NCBI RefSeq assembly: GCF_001513955.1
Contig: NZ_KQ948153.1
Location: 219,678-283,677 of the forward strand
DNA: 64,000 nt
Direction of reading: 5' to 3'
DNA from: Streptomyces pseudovenezuelae
GTDB lineage: Bacteria > Actinomycetota > Actinomycetes > Streptomycetales > Streptomycetaceae
Shown here: one piece after another, positions 44,584 through 53,299 of the stretch
Position numbering within the stretch: position 1 is the first letter of the stretch
Layout: each line of letters starts with the position of its first letter
Notes under the pieces: model-generated
Databases searched by the model: none
What the model was told of the DNA's origin: nothing
Seen by the model: the letters and a program-made list of their open reading frames with translations, nothing else
Translations under genes and position numbers: made by a program

Positions 44584-45351
44584 GTGGTTCGCATCCGAGT
44601 CCTGGTCGTCGACGACCATCGCATCTTCGCCGAGTCGCTCGCCGCCGCGCTGGCGGCCGAGCCCGACGTGGAGGTCTCCGCGGCCGGCAGCGGTCCCGCC
44701 GCGCTGCGCAGTCTGGAGCGCGCGGCCGCCGAGGGCCGCCGTTTCGACGTGCTGCTCGTCGACGCCGATCTGGGCGGCAACGTCCAGGGCATCAGGCCCG
44801 CCGTGTCCGTGCCGGACGGCGGCGAGGAGGGCCTGGTCGACGGCATATCGCTGGTCGCCGGGGTCCGTACGGGGCAGCCGGCGGTCCGGATCGTCGTGCT
44901 CGCCGAGAAGGACGATCCGCGGCGGGCCGCGCTCGCCCTGCAGGCCGGCGCCTCGGGCTGGGTCGCCAAGGACTGCTCGCTGTCCCGGCTGCTCACCGTC
45001 ATCCGGGGGGTGCTGCGCGACGAGACCCATCTGCCGCCCGCCCTGCTCACCGGTGTGCTCAGGGAACTCACCGCCGCCCGCAAGCACCGCACCGAGAGCG
45101 AGCGGCTGGTGGAGTCCCTCACCCCGCGCGAGCGGGAGGTGCTGCGCTGCATGGTCGCCGGCCTGGGCCGCAAGGCCGTCGCCGAGCGGCTGTTCCTCTC
45201 GCCGCACACCGTCCGCACCCATATGCAGAACGTCCTCGGCAAGCTGGGCGTCCACTCCACCCTGGCCGCCGTCGCCCTGGCGCGGCGCGCGGGCGTGGGG
45301 CCGGTCGACCTAGCCGGGGATGTTGTCGAACGGGGCGGTCAACTGGCGTAG
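44584..45351 (+). CDS. Orphan LuxR/NarL-type response regulator
   Basis: 255 aa from GTG 44584, preceded by GGAAGGGGG; upstream in-frame starts exist. The receiver is complete (D10-D11, phospho-acceptor D60, Lys in 'GWVAKD') but carries an extra ~25-residue insertion after D60-A-D ('GGNVQGIRPAVSVPDGG...GLVDG'). The LuxR HTH is 'LTPREREVLRCMVAGLGRKAVAERLFLSPHTVRTHMQNVLGKLG'. No kinase nearby. Its 3' end overlaps the convergent tamR gene by 42 bp. Confidence 0.9.
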   Translation: MVRIRVLVVDDHRIFAESLAAALAAEPDVEVSAAGSGPAALRSLERAAAEGRRFDVLLVDADLGGNVQGIRPAVSVPDGGEEGLVDGISLVAGVRTGQPAVRIVVLAEKDDPRRAALALQAGASGWVAKDCSLSRLLTVIRGVLRDETHLPPALLTGVLRELTAARKHRTESERLVESLTPREREVLRCMVAGLGRKAVAERLFLSPHTVRTHMQNVLGKLGVHSTLAAVALARRAGVGPVDLAGDVVERGGQLA

Positions 45352-45807
45352 CAGCCCGGCCAGTTCGCCGCGCTGGGCGCGGGAGAGCTCGGCGAGGATC
45401 GCGCGTTCCTGTTCCAGCAGACCGGCGAGGGCCTGGTCCGCGCGGTCCTTGCCGTCCTCCGTGAGCCGGACCAGCACCCCGCGTCGGTCGCTCGGGTCGG
45501 GCAGCCGCTCCACCAGGCCCTTCTTGGCCAGCCGGTCGATGCGGTTGGTCATCGTGCCCGAGGTGACCAGGGTCTGCGTCAGCAGCTGCCCCGGGGAGAG
45601 CTGGTACGGCGTCCCCGCGCGCCTGAGCGCGGTCAGCACGTCGAACTCCCAGGGCTCCAGGCTGTGCTCCGCGAAGGCCAGCCGGCGTGCCCGGTCCAGG
45701 TGCCGGGCCAGTCTGCTCACCCGGCTGAGCACCTCGAGCGGTTCCACGTCGAGGTCAGGGCGCTCCCGGCGCCACGCTGCGACCAGCCGATCGACCTCGT
45801 CCTCCAT
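45310..45807 (-). CDS. tamR: MarR-family regulator TamR
   Basis: 165 aa. MarR winged helix with 'LSPGQLLTQTLVTSGTMTNRIDRLAKKGLVERLPDPSDRRGVLVRLT'. It is divergent from the trans-aconitate methyltransferase gene across a 89-bp gap filled with three phased operator-like sites, the arrangement characterised for TamR of S. coelicolor, whose ligands are trans-aconitate, citrate and related acids. Its last 42 bp overlap the convergent response regulator gene. Confidence 0.88.
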   Translation of the reverse strand: MEDEVDRLVAAWRRERPDLDVEPLEVLSRVSRLARHLDRARRLAFAEHSLEPWEFDVLTALRRAGTPYQLSPGQLLTQTLVTSGTMTNRIDRLAKKGLVERLPDPSDRRGVLVRLTEDGKDRADQALAGLLEQERAILAELSRAQRGELAGLLRQLTAPFDNIPG

Positions 45808-45828
45808 GACGATCAGTGTAGTGGTTGT

Positions 45829-45870
45829 GTCGATGTGAAGTCTCTTGATGTGAAGTCTCTTGACATCAAG
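45829..45870. promoter_or_regulatory. Array of three phased TamR-type operator sites
   Basis: Sites of the form CTTGAnnTcAAG occur at 45844-45855 (CTTGATGTGAAG) and 45859-45870 (CTTGACATCAAG), with a weaker one at 45829-45840 (GTCGATGTGAAG); each is 15 bp from the next. The first 30 bp are an exact tandem duplication of GATGTGAAGTCTCTT (45832-45861). Confidence 0.7.
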
Positions 45871-45896
45871 ATAAATCGGCGGGGAAGGTGGAGGGC

Positions 45897-46697
45897 ATGA
45901 CGACCCCCACCTGGGACCCCACCCAGTACCTGCGCCACGCGGACCACCGCGCCCGCCCCTTCACCGACCTCCTCGCCCGCGTCCCGGACCTGCCGGGCCG
46001 TGCGCCCCTGATCGCCGACCTCGGCTGCGGTCCCGGCAATGTGACGGCGCTGCTCGCCGCGCGCTGGCCCACGGCCCGGATCACCGGCTACGACAACTCC
46101 GCCGAGATGCTCGACAAGGCGCGGGTCGAGTACGCCGGTCCCACGGCCGGGGGCGGCAGCCTGGACTTCGCCCACGCGGACGTGCGCACCTGGGCGCCCG
46201 GACAGACGTACGACCTGATCATCAGCAATGCCACGCTCCAGTGGGTGCCGGGGCACGTGGAGCGGTTCGCGGACTGGATCGCCGGGCTCGCCCCCAGCGG
46301 CACCTTCGCCTTCCAGGTGCCCGGCAACTTCGGCTCCCCGAGCCACCGGCTGATGCGCGAACTCGCCGCCTCCACGGGCCTCGCGGAGACCCTCCGCCAC
46401 GACGACGCCGTACTCACGCCCGAGGCCTATCTCGCCGCGCTGGCCGGCCTGGGCTGCGAGGTGGACACGTGGGAGACCACGTACGTCCACCTGCTCCAGG
46501 GCGAGGACCCGGTCCTGGACTGGGTCAAGGGCACCGGTCTGCGGCCGGTCCTGACCGCGCTCGCCGGCGACCCGAAGGCTCGCGACGCCTTTGTCGCCGA
46601 CTACCGCGCGGCCCTGCGCGAGGCGTACCCGGCGGGCCCGCACGGCACCCCGTTCCCGTTCCGCCGTATCTTCGCCGTCGCCCGCAAGGAGGGCTGA
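45897..46697 (+). CDS. tam: Trans-aconitate 2-methyltransferase Tam
   Basis: 266 aa from ATG 45897 (MTTPTWDPTQYLRHADHRARPF) with GGTGGAGG upstream. SAM motif I 'IADLGCGPGNVT', 'GYDNSAEML' and 'SNATLQWVPGH' are characteristic of Tam. It methylates trans-aconitate, an aconitase inhibitor formed from cis-aconitate, thereby protecting the citric acid cycle. Divergent from tamR and overlapping the next gene by 1 bp. Confidence 0.93.
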   Translation: MTTPTWDPTQYLRHADHRARPFTDLLARVPDLPGRAPLIADLGCGPGNVTALLAARWPTARITGYDNSAEMLDKARVEYAGPTAGGGSLDFAHADVRTWAPGQTYDLIISNATLQWVPGHVERFADWIAGLAPSGTFAFQVPGNFGSPSHRLMRELAASTGLAETLRHDDAVLTPEAYLAALAGLGCEVDTWETTYVHLLQGEDPVLDWVKGTGLRPVLTALAGDPKARDAFVADYRAALREAYPAGPHGTPFPFRRIFAVARKEG

Positions 46698-47050
46698 TGC
46701 TCGTGGCCGTGGACCATGTGCAGCTCGCCGCGCCCCCCGGCTCGGAGGACCTGCTGCGGTCCTACTACGTCGACGTCCTCGGCATGACCGAGATCCCCAA
46801 GCCGCCGGTGCTCGCGGCCCGGGGCGGGTGCTGGTTCCGGGCGGGGGCCGTGGTGCTGCACCTGGGGATCGAGACAGGCTTCAGACCGTCGCAGAAGGCC
46901 CACGCGGGGCTCAGGGTCACGGACATCTCGGCGTACGCCGACCGGCTGGCGGCGCTCGGTGCGACGGTCCGGTGGGACACGGGACTGCCGGGGCGGCGGC
47001 GGTTCTACTCGTACGACCCCGTGGGCAACCGGCTGGAGTTCCTGGTTTGA
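46697..47050 (+). CDS. Glyoxalase/VOC-family protein
   Basis: 117 aa starting MLVAVDHVQLAAP. VOC half-repeats: 'DHVQLAAPPGSEDLLRSYYVDVLGM' and 'GLRVTDISAYADRLAALGA', ending 'YDPVGNRLEFLV'. Metal-ligand candidates are His7 and the final Glu. It shares TGATG with tam, so it is in the same operon; its substrate may relate to methylated aconitate, which is a guess. Confidence 0.88.
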   Translation: MLVAVDHVQLAAPPGSEDLLRSYYVDVLGMTEIPKPPVLAARGGCWFRAGAVVLHLGIETGFRPSQKAHAGLRVTDISAYADRLAALGATVRWDTGLPGRRRFYSYDPVGNRLEFLV

Positions 47051-47114
47051 GCGCGGCCGACCGGGTCACCCGCAGCGATGACAGCGGAGTCCGCAATCAC
47101 TGGGAGTGAGAACG

Positions 47115-47288
47115 GTGGCTGGAGACCAGAAGGCCAAGGCCAAGAAGGAACAGCTCAAGGGCAAGGCCAAGGAAGCGGTGGGACGCGCGGTCGGCAACGA
47201 GAGCATGGAGGCCGAGGGCCGGGCGGGGCAGTCCAAGGGAGACGCACGCCAGGCCAAGGAGAAGGCGAAGGACACCTTCAAGCACTGA
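47115..47288 (+). CDS. CsbD-family stress protein
   Basis: 57 aa from GTG 47115 (VAGDQKAKAKKEQLKGKAKEA). The CsbD pattern 'KGKAKEAVGRAVGNESMEAEGRAGQ' is clear; Lys/Ala-rich and disordered. Family members are induced by general stress; mechanism unknown. A 17-bp-stem terminator follows 12 bp after the stop. Confidence 0.9.
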   Translation: MAGDQKAKAKKEQLKGKAKEAVGRAVGNESMEAEGRAGQSKGDARQAKEKAKDTFKH

Positions 47289-47300
47289 CGGTGCCCAAAC

Positions 47301-47337
47301 GGACGGCCCGTGCACCCTCTGGGTGCACGGGCCGTCC
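47301..47337. terminator. Strong bidirectional terminator
   Basis: 17-bp perfect stem (47301-47317 with 47321-47337) and a 3-nt loop, between csbD and the convergent zinc-ribbon gene. Confidence 0.92.
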
Positions 47338-47354
47338 TACGGTCCGGTGACGGG

Positions 47355-47645
47355 TCAGCGCCACTCGGGCGGGATGTTCTTCACCTGCTCCAGGATGTCC
47401 CAGTCCTTCGGGCGGCAGCTGGGCGAATCCCAGGCCGCACCCTGGCCGAGCCAGTGACCGCGCTTCTCCCGCAGAGCGAGGACGCTGATGTCGTTCACGC
47501 TGGGCTCGTTGCCGCAGCAGGGGCAGATGGCGCCCTCATTGGGCCAGCCGCTCTCCCAGAAGGGCTCCGGATCGTCGTCGTGCCCGCAGACCCGGCAGAC
47601 GGTCTCCCATTCAGGACCCGGCGGCTTCACCGGTTCGGACTGCAT
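47355..47645 (-). CDS. Small cysteine-rich (CPCC-type) protein
   Basis: 96 aa. Two CxxC sites: 'CRVCGHDDDP' and 'CPCCGNEPS', 25 residues apart, suit a zinc ribbon. The rest ('LREKRGHWLGQGAAWDSPSCRPKDW', 'ILEQVKNIPPEW') is conserved-looking and Trp-rich, as in CPCC-family immunity/associated proteins. Function unknown. It follows the TetR gene by 21 bp, same strand. Confidence 0.78.
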   Translation of the reverse strand: MQSEPVKPPGPEWETVCRVCGHDDDPEPFWESGWPNEGAICPCCGNEPSVNDISVLALREKRGHWLGQGAAWDSPSCRPKDWDILEQVKNIPPEWR

Positions 47646-47666
47646 GCGCGCCCCTCCGAGGTCGGC

Positions 47667-48347
47667 TCAGTACTTCCTGCGTCCTATCAGGCGCGGCTTG
47701 GCCTCCAGCCCGTCCAGGCCGTGCCACGCCAGGTTCACCAGATGCGCCGCCACCTCCGCCTTCTTCGGGCGGCGCACGTCCAGCCACCACTGGCCGGTCA
47801 GGGCGACCATGCCGACCAGGGCCTGGGCGTACAGCGGGGCCAGCTTGGGATCGAAGCCGCGCCGCTTGAACTCGCGGCCCAGGATGTCCTCCACCTGGGT
47901 CGCGATGTCCGAGATCAGAGAGGCGAAGGAGCCCGTGGACTGGGGGATCGGGGAGTCACGGACCAGGATGCGGAAGCCGTCCGTGTACTCCTCGATGTAG
48001 TCGAGGAGCGCGAAGGCCGCCTGTTCGCACAGTTCGCGGGGGTGACCTGCGGTCAGGGAACTCGTCACCATGTCCAGCAGGCGCCGCATCTCGCGGTCCA
48101 CCACCACCGCGTACAGGCCCTCCTTGCCGCCGAAGTGCTCGTACACCACCGGCTTGGAGACGCCCGCCTTCGCCGCGATCTCCTCCACCGACGTGGCCTC
48201 GAAGCCCTTAGAGGCGAAGAGCGTGCGACCGATCTCCAGAAGCTGGGCGCGGCGCTCGGCCCCCGTCATCCGGGTGCGCCGGGCACGCCGCGGCTTCGCT
48301 TCGTCGCTCGGGGTACTGCTGGAGTCGGTCGCCACGGCGTCCATCAT
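47667..48347 (-). CDS. TetR/AcrR-family transcriptional regulator
   Basis: 226 aa. HTH 'FEATSVEEIAAKAGVSKPVVYEHFGGKEGLY' at ~50-80 with a Ser/Arg-rich N-terminal extension. Translationally coupled to the desaturase gene (ATGA), so it probably senses acyl chains and controls the desaturase operon through the dyads at 49437-49463, as DesT-type regulators do (inference). Confidence 0.9.
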   Translation of the reverse strand: MMDAVATDSSSTPSDEAKPRRARRTRMTGAERRAQLLEIGRTLFASKGFEATSVEEIAAKAGVSKPVVYEHFGGKEGLYAVVVDREMRRLLDMVTSSLTAGHPRELCEQAAFALLDYIEEYTDGFRILVRDSPIPQSTGSFASLISDIATQVEDILGREFKRRGFDPKLAPLYAQALVGMVALTGQWWLDVRRPKKAEVAAHLVNLAWHGLDGLEAKPRLIGRRKY

Positions 48348-49354
48348 GCCGCCTCGGCGGTCCCCTCCTTGCGTCGGGAGCCGTCCCCGTCCGTGTTCCG
48401 GCGTGAATCGATACGCGAGCGTGACGGCCAGCGCACGTCGTACGCCCAGCCCAGCATCTCGAACCAGCGGATGAACCGCGCCGAGGAGTCCAGCTGCCCC
48501 CGCATCACCCCGTGCCGCGCCGAGGTCGGGTCGGCGTGGTGCAGGTTGTGCCAGGACTCACCGCAGGACAGCACGGCCAGCCACCACACGTTGCCCGAGC
48601 GGTCCCGCGACTTGAAGGGCCGCTTGCCGACCGCGTGGCAGATCGAGTTGATCGACCAGGTCACGTGGTGGAGCAGGCAGACGCGGACCAGCGAGCCCCA
48701 GAAGAAGCCGGTGAACGCGCCCCACCAGGACATCGTCACCAGACCGCCGATCACGGCGGGCAGGGCGAGCGAGAGCATCGTCCAGTAGATGAAGTGGCGG
48801 GAGATCGCGCGGATCGCCGGGTCCCTGATCAGATCGGGCGCGTACTTGTCCTGCGGGGTCTGCTCCTCGTCGAACATCCAGGCGATGTGCGCCCACCACA
48901 GGCCCTTGATCAGGGCCGGGACCGTCTCCCCGAACCGCCACGGCGAGTGGGGGTCGCCCTCGGCGTCGGAGAACTTGTGGTGCTTGCGGTGGTCGGCCAC
49001 CCAGCGGACCAGCGGGCCCTCGACCGCCAGCGAGCCCATGACCGCCAGTGCGATCCGCAGCGGCCGCTTGGCCTTGAAGGAGCCGTGGGTGAAGTAGCGG
49101 TGGAAGCCGATGGTGATGCCGTGGCAGCCGAGGTAGTAGAAGAAGACCAGAAGGCCCAGATCGAGCCAGCTCACGCCCCAGCCCCAGGCCAGCGGCACCG
49201 CCGCGAGCAGGGCGAGGAAGGGGACGGTGATGAAGAGCAGCAGCGTGATCTGTTCGAGCGAGCGTTTCTGCTCACCGCCCAGCGTCGCGGAGGGCGGTGT
49301 CGGGCCGTCGGTCCCCTTCGGGGCGTCTGCGATCACATCGGAGCGCGTGGTCAT
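48344..49354 (-). CDS. Acyl-CoA/acyl-ACP delta-9 desaturase
   Basis: 336 aa from ATG 49354 with AGGGGA upstream. Three histidine boxes: H-R-Y-F-T-H, H-R-K-H-H and H-N-L-H-H, plus hydrophobic segments for membrane insertion. The di-iron enzyme introduces a double bond into saturated acyl chains for membrane fluidity. Coupled to the TetR regulator. Confidence 0.94.
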   Translation of the reverse strand: MTTRSDVIADAPKGTDGPTPPSATLGGEQKRSLEQITLLLFITVPFLALLAAVPLAWGWGVSWLDLGLLVFFYYLGCHGITIGFHRYFTHGSFKAKRPLRIALAVMGSLAVEGPLVRWVADHRKHHKFSDAEGDPHSPWRFGETVPALIKGLWWAHIAWMFDEEQTPQDKYAPDLIRDPAIRAISRHFIYWTMLSLALPAVIGGLVTMSWWGAFTGFFWGSLVRVCLLHHVTWSINSICHAVGKRPFKSRDRSGNVWWLAVLSCGESWHNLHHADPTSARHGVMRGQLDSSARFIRWFEMLGWAYDVRWPSRSRIDSRRNTDGDGSRRKEGTAEAA

Positions 49355-49436
49355 GGGCGTCCCCTGTGGGGTTTCGAGGGTTGAAGACAAGTGCCGGGCT
49401 GCGGGAAGCCTTCCCGGGTTCCGTTACGACGGTCCC

Positions 49437-49463
49437 TACGGTTCCGTAACCTACGGCGTCGTA
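49437..49463. promoter_or_regulatory. Operator dyads of the desaturase-TetR operon
   Basis: TACGG-TT-CCGTA (49437-49448) and TACGG-CG-TCGTA (49452-49463), 15 bp apart, with a related TTACGACGG at 49424. They overlap the likely -10/-35 zone ~85 bp upstream of the desaturase start. The ~300-bp gap to ppc holds no gene. Confidence 0.6.
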
Positions 49464-49661
49464 AGTATGGCAGCGCGGCGCCCGGCGGCAAGAGCCCGAG
49501 AGTCTGCGCGTCCGCATGGACACCTATCCTTGGAGTCGGTCGGACAGCGCGGTCCGCTCTGATTTCTTCCCGGATGGCCCGGCCGTATGCGGCGGCTGCC
49601 GCACGACCGCCGTCCGGGTTCCCCTGCCGGACGAGCTTCAACACTGCAAGGAGCCGCACCT

Positions 49662-52403
49662 GTGAGCAGTGCCGACGACCTGACCACGAGCGCCATGTCG
49701 ACCAGTACCGAGTTGCGCGCCGACATCCGCCGGCTGGGCGACCTCCTGGGCGAGACCCTCGTCCGCCAGGAGGGCCCCGAGCTGCTGGAACTCGTCGAGA
49801 AGGTGCGCCGCCTCACCCGTGAGGACGGCGAGGCCGCCGCCGAGCTGCTGCGCGGCATCGAACTGGAGACCGCCGCCAAGCTGGTACGGGCCTTCTCCAC
49901 CTACTTCCACCTGGCCAATGTCACCGAGCAGGTGCACCGCGGCCGCGAGCTGCGGGCCCGGCGCGCCGCCGAGGGCGGTCTCCTCGCCCGTACGGCCGAC
50001 CGCCTCAAGGACGCCGATCCCGAGCACCTGCGCCAGACCGTCGCCAACCTCAACGTCCGCCCGGTCTTCACCGCCCACCCGACCGAGGCCGCCCGCCGCT
50101 CGGTGCTGAACAAGCTCCGCCGGATCGCCGCGCTCCTTGAGACCCCGGTCATCGAGACGGACCGGCGCCGCTACGACACCCGTCTGGCCGAGAACATCGA
50201 CCTCGTCTGGCAGACCGACGAACTGCGGGTGGTGCGCCCCGAGCCGGCCGACGAGGCCCGCAACGCCATCTACTACCTCGACGAGCTGCACGCCGGCGCG
50301 GTCGGCGACGTCCTGGAGGACCTGACGGCCGAGCTGGAGCGCGTCGGCGTCCGGATCCCCGACGCCACCCGCCCCCTGACCTTCGGCACCTGGATCGGCG
50401 GCGACCGGGACGGCAACCCCAACGTCACCCCCCAGGTCACCTGGGACGTCCTGATCCTGCAGCACGAGCACGGCATCAACGACGCCCTGGAGCTCATCGA
50501 CGAGCTGCGCGGCTTCCTCTCGAACTCCATCCGCTACACCGGCGCCACCGAGGAACTCCTGGAGTCCCTGAAGGCCGACCTGGAGCGCCTGCCGGAGATC
50601 AGCCCCCGCTACAAGCGCCTCAACGCCGAGGAGCCGTACCGCCTCAAGGCCACCTGCATCCGGCAGAAGCTGGAGAACACCAAGACCCGCCTGGCCAAGG
50701 GCATCCCGCACGAGGAGGGCCGCGACTACCTCGGCACCAGCGAGCTGCTGAGCGACCTCACGCTGATCCAGACCTCGCTGCGCGAGCACCGGGGCGGTCT
50801 GTTCGCGGACGGCCGGATGGACCGCACCATCCGCACCCTGTCCGCCTTCGGCCTCCAACTCGCCACCATGGACGTCCGCGAGCACGCCGACGCCCACCAC
50901 CACGCCCTCGGCCAGCTCTTCGACCGGCTCGGCGAGGAGTCCTGGCGGTATGTGGACATGCCCCGCGAGTACCGGGCCAAGCTGCTCGCGAAGGAGCTGC
51001 GCTCGCGCAGGCCCCTCGCGCCCACCCCGGCTCCGGTGGACGCGGCCGGCGAGAAGACCCTCGGTGTCTTCCAGACCGTGAAGCGGGCGCTCGCGGTCTT
51101 CGGACCCGAGGTCATCGAGTCGTACATCATCTCGATGTGCCAGGGTGCCGACGACGTCTTCGCGGCGGCGGTGCTGGCGCGCGAGGCCGGTCTGCTCGAC
51201 CTGCACGCCGGGTGGGCGAAGATCGGCATCGTGCCGCTCCTGGAGACCACCGACGAGCTCAAGGCCGCCGACACCATCCTGGAGGACATGCTCTCCGACC
51301 CGTCGTACCGCAGGCTCGTGGCCCTGCGGGGCGATGTGCAGGAGGTCATGCTCGGCTACTCCGACTCCTCGAAGTTCGGCGGCATCACCACCAGCCAGTG
51401 GGAGATCCACCGGGCGCAGCGGCGGCTGCGTGACGTCGCCCACCGTTACGGCGTACGGCTGCGCCTCTTCCACGGCCGCGGCGGCACCGTCGGCCGCGGT
51501 GGCGGCCCCTCGCACGACGCGATCCTCGCCCAGCCCTGGGGCACCCTGGAGGGCGAGATCAAGGTGACCGAGCAGGGCGAGGTCATCTCCGACAAGTACC
51601 TCGTGCCGTCGCTGGCCCGGGAGAACCTGGAGCTGACGGTCGCGGCCACCCTCCAGGCCTCCGCCCTGCACACGGCTCCCCGTCAGTCGGACGAGGCGCT
51701 GGCCCGCTGGGACGCGGCCATGGACGTGGTGAGCGACGCCGCTCACGCGGCCTACCGCCGGCTGGTCGAGGACCCGGACCTGCCGACGTACTTCCTCGCG
51801 TCGACGCCGGTGGACCAGCTCGCCGACCTGCACCTCGGCTCACGGCCCTCCCGCCGCCCCGGCTCGGGCGTCTCCCTCGACGGACTGCGGGCCATCCCGT
51901 GGGTGTTCGGCTGGACCCAGTCCCGGCAGATCGTGCCCGGCTGGTTCGGCGTCGGCTCGGGCCTCAAGGCGCTGCGCGAGGCCGGCCTCGACACCGTGCT
52001 CGACGAGATGCACGAGCAGTGGCACTTCTTCCGGAACTTCATCTCCAACGTCGAGATGACGCTCGCGAAGACCGACCTGCGCATCGCCCGCCACTACGTC
52101 GAGACCCTCGTCCCCGCCGAGCTCCAGCACGTCTTCGCCGACATCGAGGCCGAGCACGAGCTCACCGTCCGCGAGGTCCTGAAGATCACCGGTGAGGCCG
52201 AACTCCTCGACGCCACCCCGGTCCTCAAGCAGACCTTCGCCATCCGCGACGCCTACCTGGACCCGATCTCCTACCTCCAGGTGACGCTGCTCAAGCGCCA
52301 GCGCGACGCGGCCGCCGCCGGCGAGCAGCCCGACCCGCTGCTCGCCCGGGCCCTGCTCCTCACGGTCAACGGCGTGGCCGCGGGCCTGCGCAACACCGGC
52401 TGA
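49662..52403 (+). CDS. ppc: Phosphoenolpyruvate carboxylase
   Basis: 913 aa from GTG 49662 with AAGGAG 8 nt upstream. Catalytic residues: His139 in FTAHPTEA, Lys571 in GYSDSSK, Arg606 in FHGRGGTVGRGGG. Full length for bacterial PEPC. It carboxylates PEP to oxaloacetate to refill the citric acid cycle. Single-gene transcript with its own terminator. Confidence 0.96.
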   Translation: MSSADDLTTSAMSTSTELRADIRRLGDLLGETLVRQEGPELLELVEKVRRLTREDGEAAAELLRGIELETAAKLVRAFSTYFHLANVTEQVHRGRELRARRAAEGGLLARTADRLKDADPEHLRQTVANLNVRPVFTAHPTEAARRSVLNKLRRIAALLETPVIETDRRRYDTRLAENIDLVWQTDELRVVRPEPADEARNAIYYLDELHAGAVGDVLEDLTAELERVGVRIPDATRPLTFGTWIGGDRDGNPNVTPQVTWDVLILQHEHGINDALELIDELRGFLSNSIRYTGATEELLESLKADLERLPEISPRYKRLNAEEPYRLKATCIRQKLENTKTRLAKGIPHEEGRDYLGTSELLSDLTLIQTSLREHRGGLFADGRMDRTIRTLSAFGLQLATMDVREHADAHHHALGQLFDRLGEESWRYVDMPREYRAKLLAKELRSRRPLAPTPAPVDAAGEKTLGVFQTVKRALAVFGPEVIESYIISMCQGADDVFAAAVLAREAGLLDLHAGWAKIGIVPLLETTDELKAADTILEDMLSDPSYRRLVALRGDVQEVMLGYSDSSKFGGITTSQWEIHRAQRRLRDVAHRYGVRLRLFHGRGGTVGRGGGPSHDAILAQPWGTLEGEIKVTEQGEVISDKYLVPSLARENLELTVAATLQASALHTAPRQSDEALARWDAAMDVVSDAAHAAYRRLVEDPDLPTYFLASTPVDQLADLHLGSRPSRRPGSGVSLDGLRAIPWVFGWTQSRQIVPGWFGVGSGLKALREAGLDTVLDEMHEQWHFFRNFISNVEMTLAKTDLRIARHYVETLVPAELQHVFADIEAEHELTVREVLKITGEAELLDATPVLKQTFAIRDAYLDPISYLQVTLLKRQRDAAAAGEQPDPLLARALLLTVNGVAAGLRNTG

Positions 52404-52414
52404 GCCGGCCACCG

Positions 52415-52461
52415 AAGAAGCGGTGCCCCCGAGCCTCAAAGGCTCGGGGGCACCGCTTCTT
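52415..52461. terminator. Strong bidirectional terminator
   Basis: 21-bp perfect stem (52415-52435 with 52441-52461), 5-nt loop, between convergent ppc and the LAETG gene; flanked by AA/TT at the base. Confidence 0.95.
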
Positions 52462-52471
52462 GGGTTCTGCG

Positions 52472-53161
52472 TCAGGCCCGGCGCCGCCTGACCACGAGGT
52501 AACCGCCCGCCGCCAGCAGCGCGGCGGCGGCCCCGGAGAGCAGACCGACGGGCGCGCCGTTGCCGGTCTCGGCGAGGTCACCGGTGGAGCCCTGCGGGGA
52601 AGCGGAGGAGGAGACCGACGGGGAGGCCCCGGGCTCCGTGGAGGCGCCGGCGGACTCGCTGGGCCCGGCGCTCGGGGAGGCGGACTCGTCCGAGCCGGGA
52701 GTGCCCGAGGGCGACGCCGTCGGCGTGGCCGTCGTACCGCCGCCGCCTTCCTCGTCCTCGCAGTCCGTCCAGAACACCTTGTGCTTGGCGGCGCCCTTCT
52801 CTCCGTCGAAGTTCCAGAACAGTTTGTAGTGCCCGTCGGGCAGCGACAGGTCCTCCGTACGACCGTGACCGTCGGAGCCCAGAGTGATCTCGCCCGACTT
52901 CACGGTCTCGCCCTTGACGTCGGCCGTCGGGGCCCAGGCCTCGATGTGCCAGTCGACCTCCTGGACGGCGTCGAAGCCGAAGGCGTCGAGGTAGAAGGTG
53001 CAGACGTGCGGCTCGTTCTTGCGGAGCTCTTCGCCGGTGGTGGCGTCGTGGATCTTCACGGTGCCGTTGTCACCCGGAGGGGTGGCGTGGGCGACCGGGG
53101 CGACCAGGAAGGCCGCGGAGGCGACGGCGGACAGGACGCCGAAGCGGGTGACGGTACGCAT
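52472..53161 (-). CDS. Secreted LAETG-type sortase-anchored cell-wall protein
   Basis: 229 aa from ATG 53161. Signal peptide MRTVTRFG...VAHATPP, a compact ~115-residue domain with two Cys, a ~55-residue Ser/Thr/Pro/Ala-rich linker, then the sorting signal LAETG, a hydrophobic helix and RRRR tail. LAxTG is the class E sortase signal of Streptomyces. The S/T-rich linker could be O-mannosylated by Pmt. Function of the globular part unknown. Confidence 0.88.
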   Translation of the reverse strand: MRTVTRFGVLSAVASAAFLVAPVAHATPPGDNGTVKIHDATTGEELRKNEPHVCTFYLDAFGFDAVQEVDWHIEAWAPTADVKGETVKSGEITLGSDGHGRTEDLSLPDGHYKLFWNFDGEKGAAKHKVFWTDCEDEEGGGGTTATPTASPSGTPGSDESASPSAGPSESAGASTEPGASPSVSSSASPQGSTGDLAETGNGAPVGLLSGAAAALLAAGGYLVVRRRRA

Positions 53162-53299
53162 GGGGCAGTAGTCCATCTTCGAGAGTGAAAAGGGAAGATG
53201 TGGAGGGTGCGGCTCAGCATCCAGGTGTGACTGACCTCCGGTCAATCACGAACAGACAACACTCACGTTCTCCACAGAAGGGGAGCAGCGCGAAAGCCG

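Noticed and set aside
47310..48788. Rightward ~490-codon frame over the TetR and desaturase genes
   Set aside because: Begins inside a terminator and has no recognisable motif; antisense shadow.
49638..51833. Leftward ~730-codon frame opposite ppc
   Set aside because: Low-complexity translation; ppc catalytic motifs on the plus strand explain the openness.
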